From assembly GCA_034522055.1 (NCBI GenBank), contig JAXHLS010000002.1, forward strand, positions 3,367,549 through 3,431,548: a DNA stretch of 64,000 nucleotides. The letters are read 5' to 3'. Positions within the stretch are counted from its first letter, which is position 1. The number at the start of each line of letters is the position of its first letter. The position numbers and the translations under genes are program-made. Origin of the DNA: Gammaproteobacteria bacterium (GTDB lineage Bacteria; Pseudomonadota; Gammaproteobacteria; JAABTG01). Of this stretch, positions 39,065 through 46,164 are shown in pieces. The notes under the pieces are model-generated. The model ran no database searches. It saw nothing but the letters and a program-made list of their open reading frames with translations, and was not told the origin of the DNA.

Positions 39065-39586
39065 GCAGCCCGCCGCGATCCGCCCGGCAATGGGCATCGG
39101 GGCGGCCGTTCCAAGCCCGGCTGGCCTCCTCGAAAGAGGGGATGCAGGTTGTTGTCAAGGCCTTGACATCCACCTTATGCACATGACTGGTGCTGCTGTA
39201 TTAAAAATGAAACAACATCGGTCAAGGCGCCGTGAGGTTCATTAACACTTACTTAAGTATATGATGTTAAAAGTATAATTCGAATTGGCTAAAGTGTCGC
39301 CAATCTAAAGAAAGCCGTGTGGGAATGCGGGTTGGAGACCAATTGCCCCAAAACATCCACAACCTTATCCACAGACTCTGTGGGCAATCCGGGTTTTATC
39401 CGCACCATTAATGAATTAGGGCTCGACGCTTAATAAACCACGTTAACAAATCACAATAACGAAGAGGGCCGCGAGGTCATCGCGATGCCCTGTAATGGAC
39501 CACTCAGCCGTGGCGTGCGAGGGCGGCCAGCATGTGCCGGCCCATCGCCGCTAAGTTTGCGACCATCTTACCTTTGACGTACATTA
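39065..39586. other. Gene-free region with a solo transposon end and a DnaA-box-like site
   Basis: About 520 AT-rich bases without a gene I can support. GAAACAACA-TCGGT at 39209-39222 is identical to the right end plus target duplication of the transposon at 40587-43988, so it may be a stray end of a related element. TTATCCACA at 39373-39381 is a perfect DnaA box, but I see no cluster of such boxes or iterons. Confidence 0.45.
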
Positions 39587-39610
39587 AAAAGTACAACTTA
39601 ACGTACTTTT
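39587..39610. promoter_or_regulatory. Dyad upstream of the Phd/YefM-type antitoxin
   Basis: AAAAGTAC and GTACTTTT (39587-39594 and 39603-39610) flank AACTTAAC, with a further GTAC at 39579. The dyad ends 10 bases before the antitoxin ATG, where autoregulating antitoxins of this type bind. Confidence 0.65.
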
Positions 39611-39620
39611 AGAGGTCGCC

Positions 39621-39902
39621 ATGTCGAAGGTAAGAGTTGATGAGGATATCCGTCCCCTGTCTGAGTTTCGTGCCGAAGTGGCGTCATTTGTAAAGCACAT
39701 TCACGAGACGCGGCGACCGATGGTTTTGACCCAGCGAGGGCGTGGGGTCGCCGTCCTCATGGATGTCCATGAGTTCGAGCTGATGCAGGAACGACTGGAG
39801 ATCCTCGAGGACATCTATCGCGCCGAAGAACAACTCGCCGCTGGCGGGGGCGTCCCCCACGATGAAGCGAGGGCGCGGGTCCTGAAAGGGATCGCGCGGT
39901 GA
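39621..39902 (+). CDS. Phd/YefM family antitoxin
   Basis: A 93-residue antitoxin with the Phd/YefM fold: IRPLSEFRAEVASFVKHIHETRRPMVLTQRGRGVAVLMDVHEFE (positions about 11-55), then a helical tail that binds the toxin. It is preceded by a dyad and the ribosome-binding sequence AGAGGTCGCC. Its stop overlaps the GTG start of the toxin gene, so both are co-translated. A standard type II toxin-antitoxin pair. Confidence 0.92.
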   Translation: MSKVRVDEDIRPLSEFRAEVASFVKHIHETRRPMVLTQRGRGVAVLMDVHEFELMQERLEILEDIYRAEEQLAAGGGVPHDEARARVLKGIAR

Positions 39903-40201
39903 GGGTGGAGTGGTCTCCACTGGCACTGGATCGGGTATCTGATATCGCGCGCTACATCGCCAAAGACAACCCGGATGCCGCCGAGCGGTGGGTGAACGAA
40001 CTGTTCGATGCGGTCGAGCGTCTGGAGGATTTTCCGGAGATCGGTCGCGTTGTTCCGGAAGTGGGTGTCAGGCGAATCAGAGAGCTGATCTTTGGCGCCT
40101 ACCGCGTGATTTACAGCGTCAAGGACAAGGTCGAGATCCTCACGGTCCGCCGGGGAAGCCAGCTGCTGGATGTGAGCGAGATCGACGATGAACAGGAGTA
40201 A
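39899..40201 (+). CDS. RelE/ParE family toxin
   Basis: A 100-residue RelE/ParE-superfamily toxin (VEWSPLALDRVSDIARYIAKDNP, LEDFPEIGRVVPEVGVRRIRE, YRVIYSVKDKVEILTVRRGSQLL). The GTG start overlaps the antitoxin gene by four bases. Whether it is an mRNA interferase or a gyrase inhibitor cannot be decided from these motifs. It appears intact and in a normal pair with the upstream Phd-type antitoxin. Confidence 0.9.
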   Translation: MRVEWSPLALDRVSDIARYIAKDNPDAAERWVNELFDAVERLEDFPEIGRVVPEVGVRRIRELIFGAYRVIYSVKDKVEILTVRRGSQLLDVSEIDDEQE

Positions 40202-40208
40202 CGAGACC

Positions 40209-40424
40209 ATGGCACCGAAAGCCCAGTGCCCAAGGCCGGCTGGCTTGTCGCCTGCGCGAACCCGCCGCGGCCGGGACGTGGCAGATGTGAAGTCGGTGAC
40301 TGACTCGGCGATGGCCGAAGACGAACGGGCGTTCATGCGCGCCGTCATCGCCGGTCTCGCCGACCTCAAGGCCGGAGGGGAACTGCCACTCGCGGAGGCC
40401 AAAGCGCGGTTGGGCTTGAAGTAG
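40209..40424 (+). CDS. Small hypothetical protein with antitoxin-like C-terminus (71 aa)
   Basis: The last 36 residues (EDERAFMRAVIAGLADLKAG, ELPLAEAKARLGLK) resemble the C-terminal half of CopG/RHH-type antitoxins, while the N-terminal half (PKAQCPRPAGLSPARTRRGR) does not resemble anything. The ATG is preceded by AGGAGTAACGAGACC just after the toxin stop, and a shorter product could start at ATG 40312. It may be a fused remnant of a third toxin-antitoxin gene. Moderate support only. Confidence 0.5.
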   Translation: MAPKAQCPRPAGLSPARTRRGRDVADVKSVTDSAMAEDERAFMRAVIAGLADLKAGGELPLAEAKARLGLK

Positions 40425-40527
40425 ACTCATGCCGAAACGCGCCGACTCGGCATCGAATAGGTGCATCGGTCCGGCCGCGGCGTTGCCAAAACATGCCGCC
40501 GACGAGCCGCCCGGAAGCCGGCCACCA

Positions 40528-40548
40528 AATTATTACAGTGTAATAATT
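40528..40548. repeat. Perfect palindrome AATTATTACAGTGTAATAATT, copy 1
   Basis: A 21-bp palindrome centred on G40538. The same 19-bp core occurs again at 45247-45265. It is placed 38 bases outside the left end of the transposon and may be an operator of a lost toxin-antitoxin gene. Confidence 0.8.
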
Positions 40549-40767
40549 CCTGCGGATGGCTATTGGTGGCCGCTTTCGACCTCGGTTGTTGTATCTCAAA
40601 TTATTCCACCAGTAATTTCCCGGTTTATTCCGAGCGAGTAGGCTGCAGTTTTCTCGGTTTGAGCGCTCCGGTGGAAGAGCGCGGGCAGGATAGGATGAGA
40701 AGAAGCTGGAGGTCTGGCGAGATGGGCGCCGCTTGTGGCGGCGGTTGCGGTTGGGAAAGACTGGGAT

Positions 40768-40935
40768 TCAGTCCCAGAGGTCGGGCTGTCTGGGATTGGT
40801 GTTCTGGTAGTAGCGCGTGATCTCGGCGAAGTAGCGGTTTTCGAGGGTCTGGGCGATGGCGTAGAGGAGGTCAACCATCTGAGCGGCGGCCTCGTCGGAG
40901 AGGTGGTCGGGCAGGGTCTGATCGTCGTCGTTCAT
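40768..40935 (-). CDS. Small conserved transposon protein (55 aa)
   Basis: A 55-residue acidic protein (MNDDDQTLPDHLSDEAAAQ...) whose core NRYFAEITRYYQ is mirrored by NHYFIQIHRWYH in the 62-residue protein at 62636-62824. In both cases the gene is the last in a DDE-ATPase-small protein order. The conserved aromatic/basic helix and constant position suggest a real accessory factor of transposition, function unknown. The start at ATG 40935 is chosen; a GTG at 40953 overlapping the ATPase stop would add six residues. Confidence 0.75.
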   Translation of the reverse strand: MNDDDQTLPDHLSDEAAAQMVDLLYAIAQTLENRYFAEITRYYQNTNPRQPDLWD

Positions 40936-40949
40936 GGTGGTGTGGTGTC

Positions 40950-41750
40950 TCACGGTTGCAGCTCGTCGAGCGCTGTCTGGAGGTGGGTCTCGGTGACGTG
41001 GTGTTGGTTGTCCAGCGCGGCGGCAGTGAGGGCGTAGTGGGCGATGCGGTTGACCTTGCGCGGAAGCCCGCGCGAGGCCTGGAACAGGGCCTCGGTTGCG
41101 GGTGGGGTGAAGATGGGGGCCTCGGCGCCGGCGAGGCGCAGGCGGTGAATGAGATAGTCATCGAGTTCGTCGCGCGAGAGGCCGGGGAGGTGGTGGCGCA
41201 CCACCAGTCGCTGGCTCAACGACTCGTGCACGGCCATGGCGAGGCGTCGGCGCAGCTCGGTGAGCCCGACCAGCAGCAGGCACAGGCGGTTGTCGGCATC
41301 CATGGCGTAGCTGGTCAAGAGGCGCAGATCCTCGAGCACGTCATTGCGTAGGTGCTGCGCCTCGTCGACGATCAACACGGGCAGCTGCTTGGCCTCCTGC
41401 ACCAGGCGGGTGATCTCGACGCGGATGGCGCGGTAGGCGGTAGCGCGGGACCGCTCCGTGGGCAGGCCGAGTTCCCAGGCGATGGACTTGTACATATCGA
41501 GCACGTTGCCGGTGGACAGGGAGACGTAATAGACGCGGTACAGGCCGGGATGGAGTCCGGCGGTGACGTGCCGGCAGACGGTGGTTTTGCCGGAGCCGAC
41601 CTCGCCGGTCAGCAGGCCGATGCCGCGCAGATCGATGAGGTGCGTGAGCCGGGCCTCGGCCTCGCGGCGGGCGGTGGAGGCATAGAGTTCATCGGCCTCG
41701 AGGGTATTCTCGAAGGGGAAGCGAGTGAACGCGAAGTGGCGCAGATACAT
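40950..41750 (-). CDS. ExeA/MuB-like AAA+ ATPase of the transposon
   Basis: A 266-residue AAA+ protein of the ExeA/GspA-like family. It begins YLRHFAFTRFPFENTLEAD, followed by Walker A GEVGSGKTT, Walker B VLIVDEAQHL, sensor region LLLVGLTELRRRL and a winged C-terminal part GLPRKVNRIAHYAL. In transposons such ATPases (MuB, TnsC, TniB, IstB) choose the target and activate the transposase. Its gene directly abuts the transposase stop. The protein is related to the ATPase at 62826-63674. Confidence 0.9.
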   Translation of the reverse strand: MYLRHFAFTRFPFENTLEADELYASTARREAEARLTHLIDLRGIGLLTGEVGSGKTTVCRHVTAGLHPGLYRVYYVSLSTGNVLDMYKSIAWELGLPTERSRATAYRAIRVEITRLVQEAKQLPVLIVDEAQHLRNDVLEDLRLLTSYAMDADNRLCLLLVGLTELRRRLAMAVHESLSQRLVVRHHLPGLSRDELDDYLIHRLRLAGAEAPIFTPPATEALFQASRGLPRKVNRIAHYALTAAALDNQHHVTETHLQTALDELQP

Positions 41751-43096
41751 TAGTCGTTCTCCTCATTGTGCGGGTTGTCGAAGGCCCCGAGGGTGAGACG
41801 CGACGGGTGCGGTTCGGAGGCTGGGGTATCGGTGTCGAGGCGCCAGGAGGGCCGGTCGCGGCGCACGGTGGTGTTGGCATAGGCATCGAGCGGCGTGGCC
41901 TGTCCTGCCGGCTGGCCTTTATGGACCACGGTCAGGGGCCGGGTGGGCGGCACGGCGGGGTCGTACTGTAAGGTCACGGTCTCGCCGACGAGCACGGCGT
42001 CGACCTCATAGACGTGGCCGTTCAGGCTCACGGTGCGGTCGTTCATGACCCGGCGCTTGGTCTCGCAGAGGAACAGCGCATCGAGGCCGGGATCGGGGAA
42101 GCGGATCTGATCGCCGACCAGGGCCCACTGTTCGAGGGGCGTTTTGCCGTCGAGGCCGCGGTGCGGGGTGTGGTGATACTCGCCCTCGATGAAGGCCCAC
42201 AGGCGTCGGTTGAGGGCCTCGAGGCTCACCGTATCCTCAGCGGTGAGCTGGGTGAGCAGCTGTGCTCGGACGGTGCGGAACCAGCGTTCGATTTTGCCCT
42301 TCCCCTGAGGTTGATGGGGTCGGGCGTGGATCAGCGCCGTGCCGAGCCTGGCGCAGACGAGGGCGAGTTGGCGGGAGCGGTAGTTGGCGCCGTTGTCGAC
42401 GTAAAGGCGCTGGGGGATCCCGCGGCGGATGAGAGCCTGCTTGAACACCGGCAGGAAGGCGCCGGTGTTTTCGGCGAAGGCGAAGGCCGCATAGGGGATG
42501 ACGCGGGTGGCGTCATCGATGAAGGCGATGAGATAGGTCTTTCTGCGCCGGCCCCGCCCATCAGCGGCGGTGATGCCATGCATCACATCGCTCATCCACA
42601 GCTCGTCGGCGTACTGGAAGGCGAAGCGCCGCCGATCGGTGCCGATGGGTGCATCGGTCTTCTTGACCATGAGCCCTTCGCGGGTGAACAGACGGTGCAC
42701 GGTGGAGGCGGGCAACGGCTGCTCGGCCGGGACCAGGCCCTGCTCGCGTGCGTGTTTGATCACTGCGCGCACTGACAGCTTCGGATGCCCCTCTTTGATG
42801 GCGCACAGCGCTTCGGCCACGGAGTCGGGCAGTCGCCGGGGCTGCCCCCGATCGGCCCGTGGCTTGGGCAACAGCGCGTCGAAGCCGCCGCGCCGATAGT
42901 GCTTGAGCCAGTCGCGGATCGTTCTCGGCGGCCACGCGGGAGCGACGGCTGCCGGGGATCACATAGTCCTTGTCTGCCTTGGCGCGCAGCCGCTCGGTGA
43001 TGCCGGCACTGCCCGGGGCCAGTGTACGAGGTCGGCGATCAGGCCGTAGCGGAACAGGGCCACCGCCTGGCGGTGGTCATCATCAGGATCAGTCAT
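41750..43096 (-). pseudogene. Mu/TnsB-like DDE transposase, N-terminal part broken by two compensating indels
   Basis: The intact frame from about 42871 has an rve-type DDE core (DELWMSDVMHGITAA, YVDNGANYRSRQLA, QPQGKGKIERWFR) and a Mu-like C-terminal beta domain (RTVSLNGHVYEVDAVLVGE). The N-terminal helix-turn-helix part starts at ATG 43096 (MTDPDDDHRQAVALFRYGL). It can be read on only if one base is added near 43022 and one removed near 42922. The two changes cancel, yet a TGA lies between them. Either the gene is inactive or these are sequencing errors. Confidence 0.8.
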
Positions 43097-43142
43097 CGGA
43101 TCTTCTCTCGGTTATGAGCCCTTGGGCCCGGGAGAGGAGACG

Positions 43143-43814
43143 TTACGGCGGAGAACGCGGCGGATCAGGCCCCAGGGGTTGTTGGGTGGCCAAATTGGGA
43201 TCACCGTGGGCGGTTGCCCGGGGACAAAACCCCACCGGCGTCGGCAGTTGAGGCAGCTGCCGGGCCGCCGAAGCACGCAGCGCCATCAGCACGGTCTCAT
43301 GGCCGAGATGGCCACGAAGGTGAGTGACGGTCGCGAGGCAGCCGGCCAGTTGGTCAGGCAGAAGAGCGATGACGATGAGCAAGAAACGGTGCACCAAGAC
43401 AATGCGCCGGCGTATCCAGCGCAGCGCCCCCGGCAGCTCGATATCCAGGCGCAAGGTGCTTGCCGCCGCTTCCATGCTCGGCGCCTGCTCGGCGACGGCC
43501 ACCACGTGTTCCAGCTCGTTGAGCGTACCGGGCAGCCGTGCCGCCAGATGGTCCGGCAACAGACTGAAGGTGGTGTGACTCTCAGGGCAGTACCAGCGGG
43601 CGATTCGTGTCCCCGCCGGCGTCTTGCGCTCGTAGGTGCCGTGGCGGGCCAACGAGCAACCACCACGAGGATGGTTTGGGCAGCGAGAGAGACTTGCCTC
43701 CCGCCAGGCTTGGCGGTTAACGTAATCCTCGCTGGTGTGCCCCGTTTGGAATCGAAGCTGCACCGGCCACGGCCCGGCGGCTGTCACCGCGCGGGCCTTT
43801 TCCTTTCTTCTCAC
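43143..43814 (-). CDS. Zinc-ribbon protein encoded upstream of the transposase
   Basis: A 223-residue protein with a zinc ribbon: CPNHPRGGCSLARHGTYERK with a later WYCPESHTTFSLL segment (residues about 44-85). This pattern is seen in transposase-associated or InsA-like DNA-binding proteins. A helical part follows (ELEHVVAVAEQAPSMEAAAS). It is the first gene of the transposon, with its start GTG at 43814 and its stop 46 bases before the transposase ATG. A role in end binding or regulation is inferred from position. Confidence 0.7.
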   Translation of the reverse strand: MRRKEKARAVTAAGPWPVQLRFQTGHTSEDYVNRQAWREASLSRCPNHPRGGCSLARHGTYERKTPAGTRIARWYCPESHTTFSLLPDHLAARLPGTLNELEHVVAVAEQAPSMEAAASTLRLDIELPGALRWIRRRIVLVHRFLLIVIALLPDQLAGCLATVTHLRGHLGHETVLMALRASAARQLPQLPTPVGFCPRATAHGDPNLATQQPLGPDPPRSPP

Positions 43815-43993
43815 TTATCGGTAAGTAGAGATTACCGGCTCTGCCCCGATCAGCGAAAGCCTCAACATCCACCGGCGACACCCCTGCCCGACGACTTCCC
43901 GGAATACTCTCTCTGACCAGAGGCTTCACCAGCGGGACAAACCGAGAAGATCCGACTGGTATCCAACGCTTTAATCTGCGAAACAACATCGGT

Positions 43994-44137
43994 TGCCGGT
44001 CAGGTAGCGACCTCTTCGAGTTCAACGTACGTTCAGACGCATAACCGAACCTACCTCGAGGTAGCCCCTGTCAAGATCGGTGATGGCGCGGACCACCGGT
44101 GGAGCGACGGCATCAACCCGTACGGGTATCTTGGATA
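43994..44137. other. Short intergenic region right of the transposon
   Basis: No gene. It joins the 5-bp target duplication to the promoter dyad of the next toxin-antitoxin pair. Confidence 0.4.
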
Positions 44138-44155
44138 GTAGCACTTATGTGCTAC
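44138..44155. promoter_or_regulatory. Dyad GTAGCAC-TTAT-GTGCTAC upstream of antitoxin gene
   Basis: Perfect 7-bp arms (44138-44144 and 44149-44155) located 31 bases before the antitoxin ATG at 44187. A probable operator for autoregulation by the ribbon-helix-helix antitoxin. Confidence 0.7.
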
Positions 44156-44186
44156 ACTTTCGCCAAAGCAATGCTTGGGAGCCTGC

Positions 44187-44474
44187 ATGATGCCGACGAC
44201 GACCGTTCGTTTGCCCGATGATCTCAAAAATCGTATTGCGCGTGCCGCAGAGCGGGTAGGCATGACCTCGCACGCGTTCATCCTCGATGCGATTGCCGAA
44301 CGCGTGGATGCGGAAGAGCGACGCAATGAATTCCACGAGACGGCAGGAGATCGCTATGCCCAGATCGTCGCATCGGGAGAGACGATCCCCTGGTCGGAGA
44401 TGCGTATCTATCTGGAAGATCGCGTAGCCGGTAAGAAGCCGACTCCTCCGGTGGCACGTAAGCTTTCCCGCTGA
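44187..44474 (+). CDS. Ribbon-helix-helix antitoxin
   Basis: A 95-residue protein with an N-terminal RHH fold (TTTVRLPDDLKNRIARAAERVGM, TSHAFILDAIAERV) and a C-terminal extension (YAQIVASGETIPWSEMRIYLEDRVAG) that embraces ParE-type toxins. It is paired with the toxin gene 12 bases downstream. Two ATG codons in a row at 44187 and 44190 are possible starts. An upstream TTG frame extension is not needed. The dyad at 44138-44155 is its likely operator. Confidence 0.9.
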   Translation: MMPTTTVRLPDDLKNRIARAAERVGMTSHAFILDAIAERVDAEERRNEFHETAGDRYAQIVASGETIPWSEMRIYLEDRVAGKKPTPPVARKLSR

Positions 44475-44486
44475 TCATTCGTCGCG

Positions 44487-44783
44487 ATGGCGCGCATCGA
44501 GCTGGCGGCGCAGGTTGCCGACGATTTCGATCGAATACTGGAACACCTCGCACAATACGAGGTCGCGGAGGCGGCAGCGCGTATCGATCAGATCATCCAG
44601 GCAATCAATGTGCTTGAATCCAATCCCCTGCTGGGACGCCCAGCTCGTCACGATGCCCGGGAACTGATCATCGGCCGACAATCTCGCGGTTATGTTGCCC
44701 TCTACCGCTATGTTCCTGAGGTCGATACCGTCTTCGTGTTGGCGATCAGAAGCCAGCGCGAGGCGGGTTACAAATTCCTCTAA
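44487..44783 (+). CDS. ParE/RelE family toxin
   Basis: A 98-residue toxin of the ParE/RelE superfamily (ARIELAAQVADDFDRILEHL, INVLESNPLLGRPARHDARELIIG, YVALYRYVPEVDTVFVLAIRSQREAGY). It follows the RHH antitoxin closely and appears intact. A second, truncated relative begins at 45092, so this locus has carried more than one such module. Confidence 0.9.
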   Translation: MARIELAAQVADDFDRILEHLAQYEVAEAAARIDQIIQAINVLESNPLLGRPARHDARELIIGRQSRGYVALYRYVPEVDTVFVLAIRSQREAGYKFL

Positions 44784-44821
44784 CGGACGAAAGAAGAAAT
44801 TCTCACGCAGCTGTCCCCTTA

Positions 44822-45068
44822 AGTCCACAGGCCTTGCCTGCCCTTGGCAAAGCGAGCCTTCTCACTCGCGTCGCCAGGGGCGGGACCGCGCTTGCGCGGT
44901 GACTGTGGGCCCCTGTGGTCAGGTGAAGCCGCGCCGGAGGCCCGCGGGAGCCTCTCGATGCAGCCCCTGTGCCAGGCGCATGCCTGGCGCCGGGGCTGCT
45001 CCGCCGCGACGCCTCCCGTCTCACTAGCGAGCGCAAGCGGGGTAGTGGCGCGGGCGGCGCTGCTGTAA
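44822..45068. repeat. 247-bp structured direct repeat, copy A
   Basis: The segment aligns without any gap to 45322-45568, exactly 500 bases to the right, at roughly 90 percent identity. It holds several nested stems. The outer stem is GTCCACAG with CTGTGGGC, next is CCTGCCCTTGGC with GCCAGGGGCGGG, followed by GCGAG/CTCGC and CCGCGC/GCGCGG. Another strong hairpin is GCAGCCCC...GCCAGGC-GCAT-GCCTGGC...GGGGCTGC. No convincing protein frame. A mobile hairpin element or structured RNA is possible. Confidence 0.85.
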
Positions 45069-45091
45069 ACGGCTGGGCTCGAAGTAGGAGC

Positions 45092-45190
45092 ATGGCGAAG
45101 GTTGCCATTCGGATCACCGAATCCGCACTTAGCGATCTGGAATCGATACGGACCTGGTACGCGGATTCGTGTCGTTCGAGTCTGGCGTAG
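45092..45190 (+). pseudogene. Truncated ParE/RelE-type toxin N-terminus
   Basis: The 32-codon frame MAKVAIRITESALSDLESIR(TWYAD) matches the beginning of plasmid-stabilisation toxins of the RelE/ParE family and then stops after an unrelated tail. ATG is preceded by AGTAGGAGC. It lies between the two 247-bp repeats and shows that a further toxin gene was lost here. Confidence 0.6.
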
Positions 45191-45246
45191 CGAGCGCCTG
45201 CTCGTCGTGCCGGACGAAGACTCGCCCTGACGTGCCGCCTCGGCAA

Positions 45247-45265
45247 ATTATTACAGTGTAATAAT
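45247..45265. repeat. Perfect palindrome ATTATTACAGTGTAATAAT, copy 2
   Basis: Identical to the core of the palindrome at 40528-40548, including the preceding AA/CAA. Nineteen bases, centred on G45256, between the two 247-bp repeats. Confidence 0.8.
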
Positions 45266-45321
45266 CGCCCGCCGGCCGGCCGCTCGAAGCCGTCCCTCAC
45301 TCCCGAATCAGCTGTCCACAG

Positions 45322-45568
45322 AGTCCACAGGCCTTGCCCGCCCTTGGCAAAGCGAGCCTTCTTACTCGCGTCGCCAAGGGCGGGACCGCGCCTGCGCGGT
45401 GCCTGTGGACCCCTGTGGTCAGGTGAAGCCGCGCCGCAGGCCCGCGGGAGCCCGTTGATGCAGCCCCTGTGCCAGGCGCATGCCTGGCGCCGGGGCTGCT
45501 CCGCCGCGAAGCCGCCCGTGTCACTAGCGAGCGCAAGCGGGGTAGTGACGCGGGCGGCGCTGCCGTAA
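45322..45568. repeat. 247-bp structured direct repeat, copy B
   Basis: Second copy of the repeat at 44822-45068. The long stems are perfect here: GTCCACAGGC with GCCTGTGGAC, and CCCGCCCTTGGC with GCCAAGGGCGGG. Where copy A differs, the pairs become G-T wobbles rather than mismatches, so pairing appears to be kept in both copies. Similarity begins a few bases earlier (CAGCTGTCC) but with a one-base shift. Confidence 0.85.
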
Positions 45569-46164
45569 TCGGCGCGGCGTGAGGGCCGATTTTTCCGATG
45601 ACGCGCGAATGACGCGTTCCTAAACTGCCGCCCACGATCGATTTCATCCGTGGCCACTGCGGCTCAGTGGCAAAGAGGGCGCCCACCCTCGACCTCTCAG
45701 GTCGAATCGGGCATGCGCGCCAAGGACCGGATCCAGCGCGCCGACCGAGAGGTCGCCGGTCCATCGTCAAAATCGTCGGCCCTCCGGTCGACTCATCCGG
45801 TGAGCTCCCAGCTCGCCATTCCACGATCCGCTCGATCCGGCCGCCGCAAGGCGCGTCGACGGGTGTTCTCTCAACATCGCGAAGATCCCATTCGCCCAAC
45901 TCAACGGAGGTAATGCGCTACAGCAAGACCATTCATTCAACTCAAGCAACACGAAGGAGGTGATGCGTTATCGAAAAGCGGCCCGCAACGGGCCCGTTGG
46001 TCTGCACCGGACCGATCCCCCACAGGGGAGAACCGGTGTTGCCTGCAACCAGGCATCTTCAGGTTGAACGGGAGTGGTGTCCCGTGACCCGTGCCTTGAT
46101 CTAGGGACCTGGGCGGCTACGGCCTGCCAGGTGGTCAGAAACACTTACCAGAGCATCGAACACT
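45569..46164. promoter_or_regulatory. Leader region of the ICE integrase gene with two tiny coupled ORFs
   Basis: The region has CGGAGGTA-ATG at 45913 opening a 16-codon frame (MRYSKTIHSTQATRRR). Its TGA overlaps the ATG at 45963 of a 34-codon frame (MRYRKAARNGPVG...), itself behind AAGGAGGTG. Hairpins such as GGCCCG-CAAC-GGGCC (45979-45994) and CACCGGACCG...GAACCGGTG follow. This could be a translated leader controlling the downstream integrase. Bases 45569-45900 hold no supported gene. Confidence 0.45.

Larger units (their letters stand above)
40587..43988 (-). mobile_element. 3.4-kb Mu/TnsB-like transposon with zinc-ribbon, DDE, ExeA-type ATPase and small-protein genes
   Basis: Left end TGTTGTATCTCAAATTA (40587-40603) and right end, read from the other strand, TGTTGTTTCGCAGATTA (43988-43972) match at 14 of 17 positions. 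Both are flanked by the direct repeat TCGGT (40582-40586 and 43989-43993). Five-base target duplications and TGT...ACA ends are typical of Mu/Tn7/Tn5053-type DDE elements. Copies of a motif like TTCTCGGTTTG are present inside both ends and may be transposase binding sites. Gene order from the right: zinc ribbon, transposase, ATPase, small protein. Confidence 0.85.

Noticed and set aside
39300-39480. Plasmid-type replication origin
   Set aside because: There is only one perfect DnaA box, without iterons or a replication initiator gene nearby.
39209-43993. GAAACAACATCGGT as a long direct repeat flanking the transposon
   Set aside because: The true boundaries are TGTTGT...ACAACA with TCGGT on each side at 40582 and 43989; the match at 39209 lies outside and is better seen as a separate end-like sequence.
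44803-45657. Minus-strand frame of 284 codons over the 247-bp repeats
   Set aside because: It spans both repeats and the truncated toxin antisense, has no motif and is explained by GC-rich structure.
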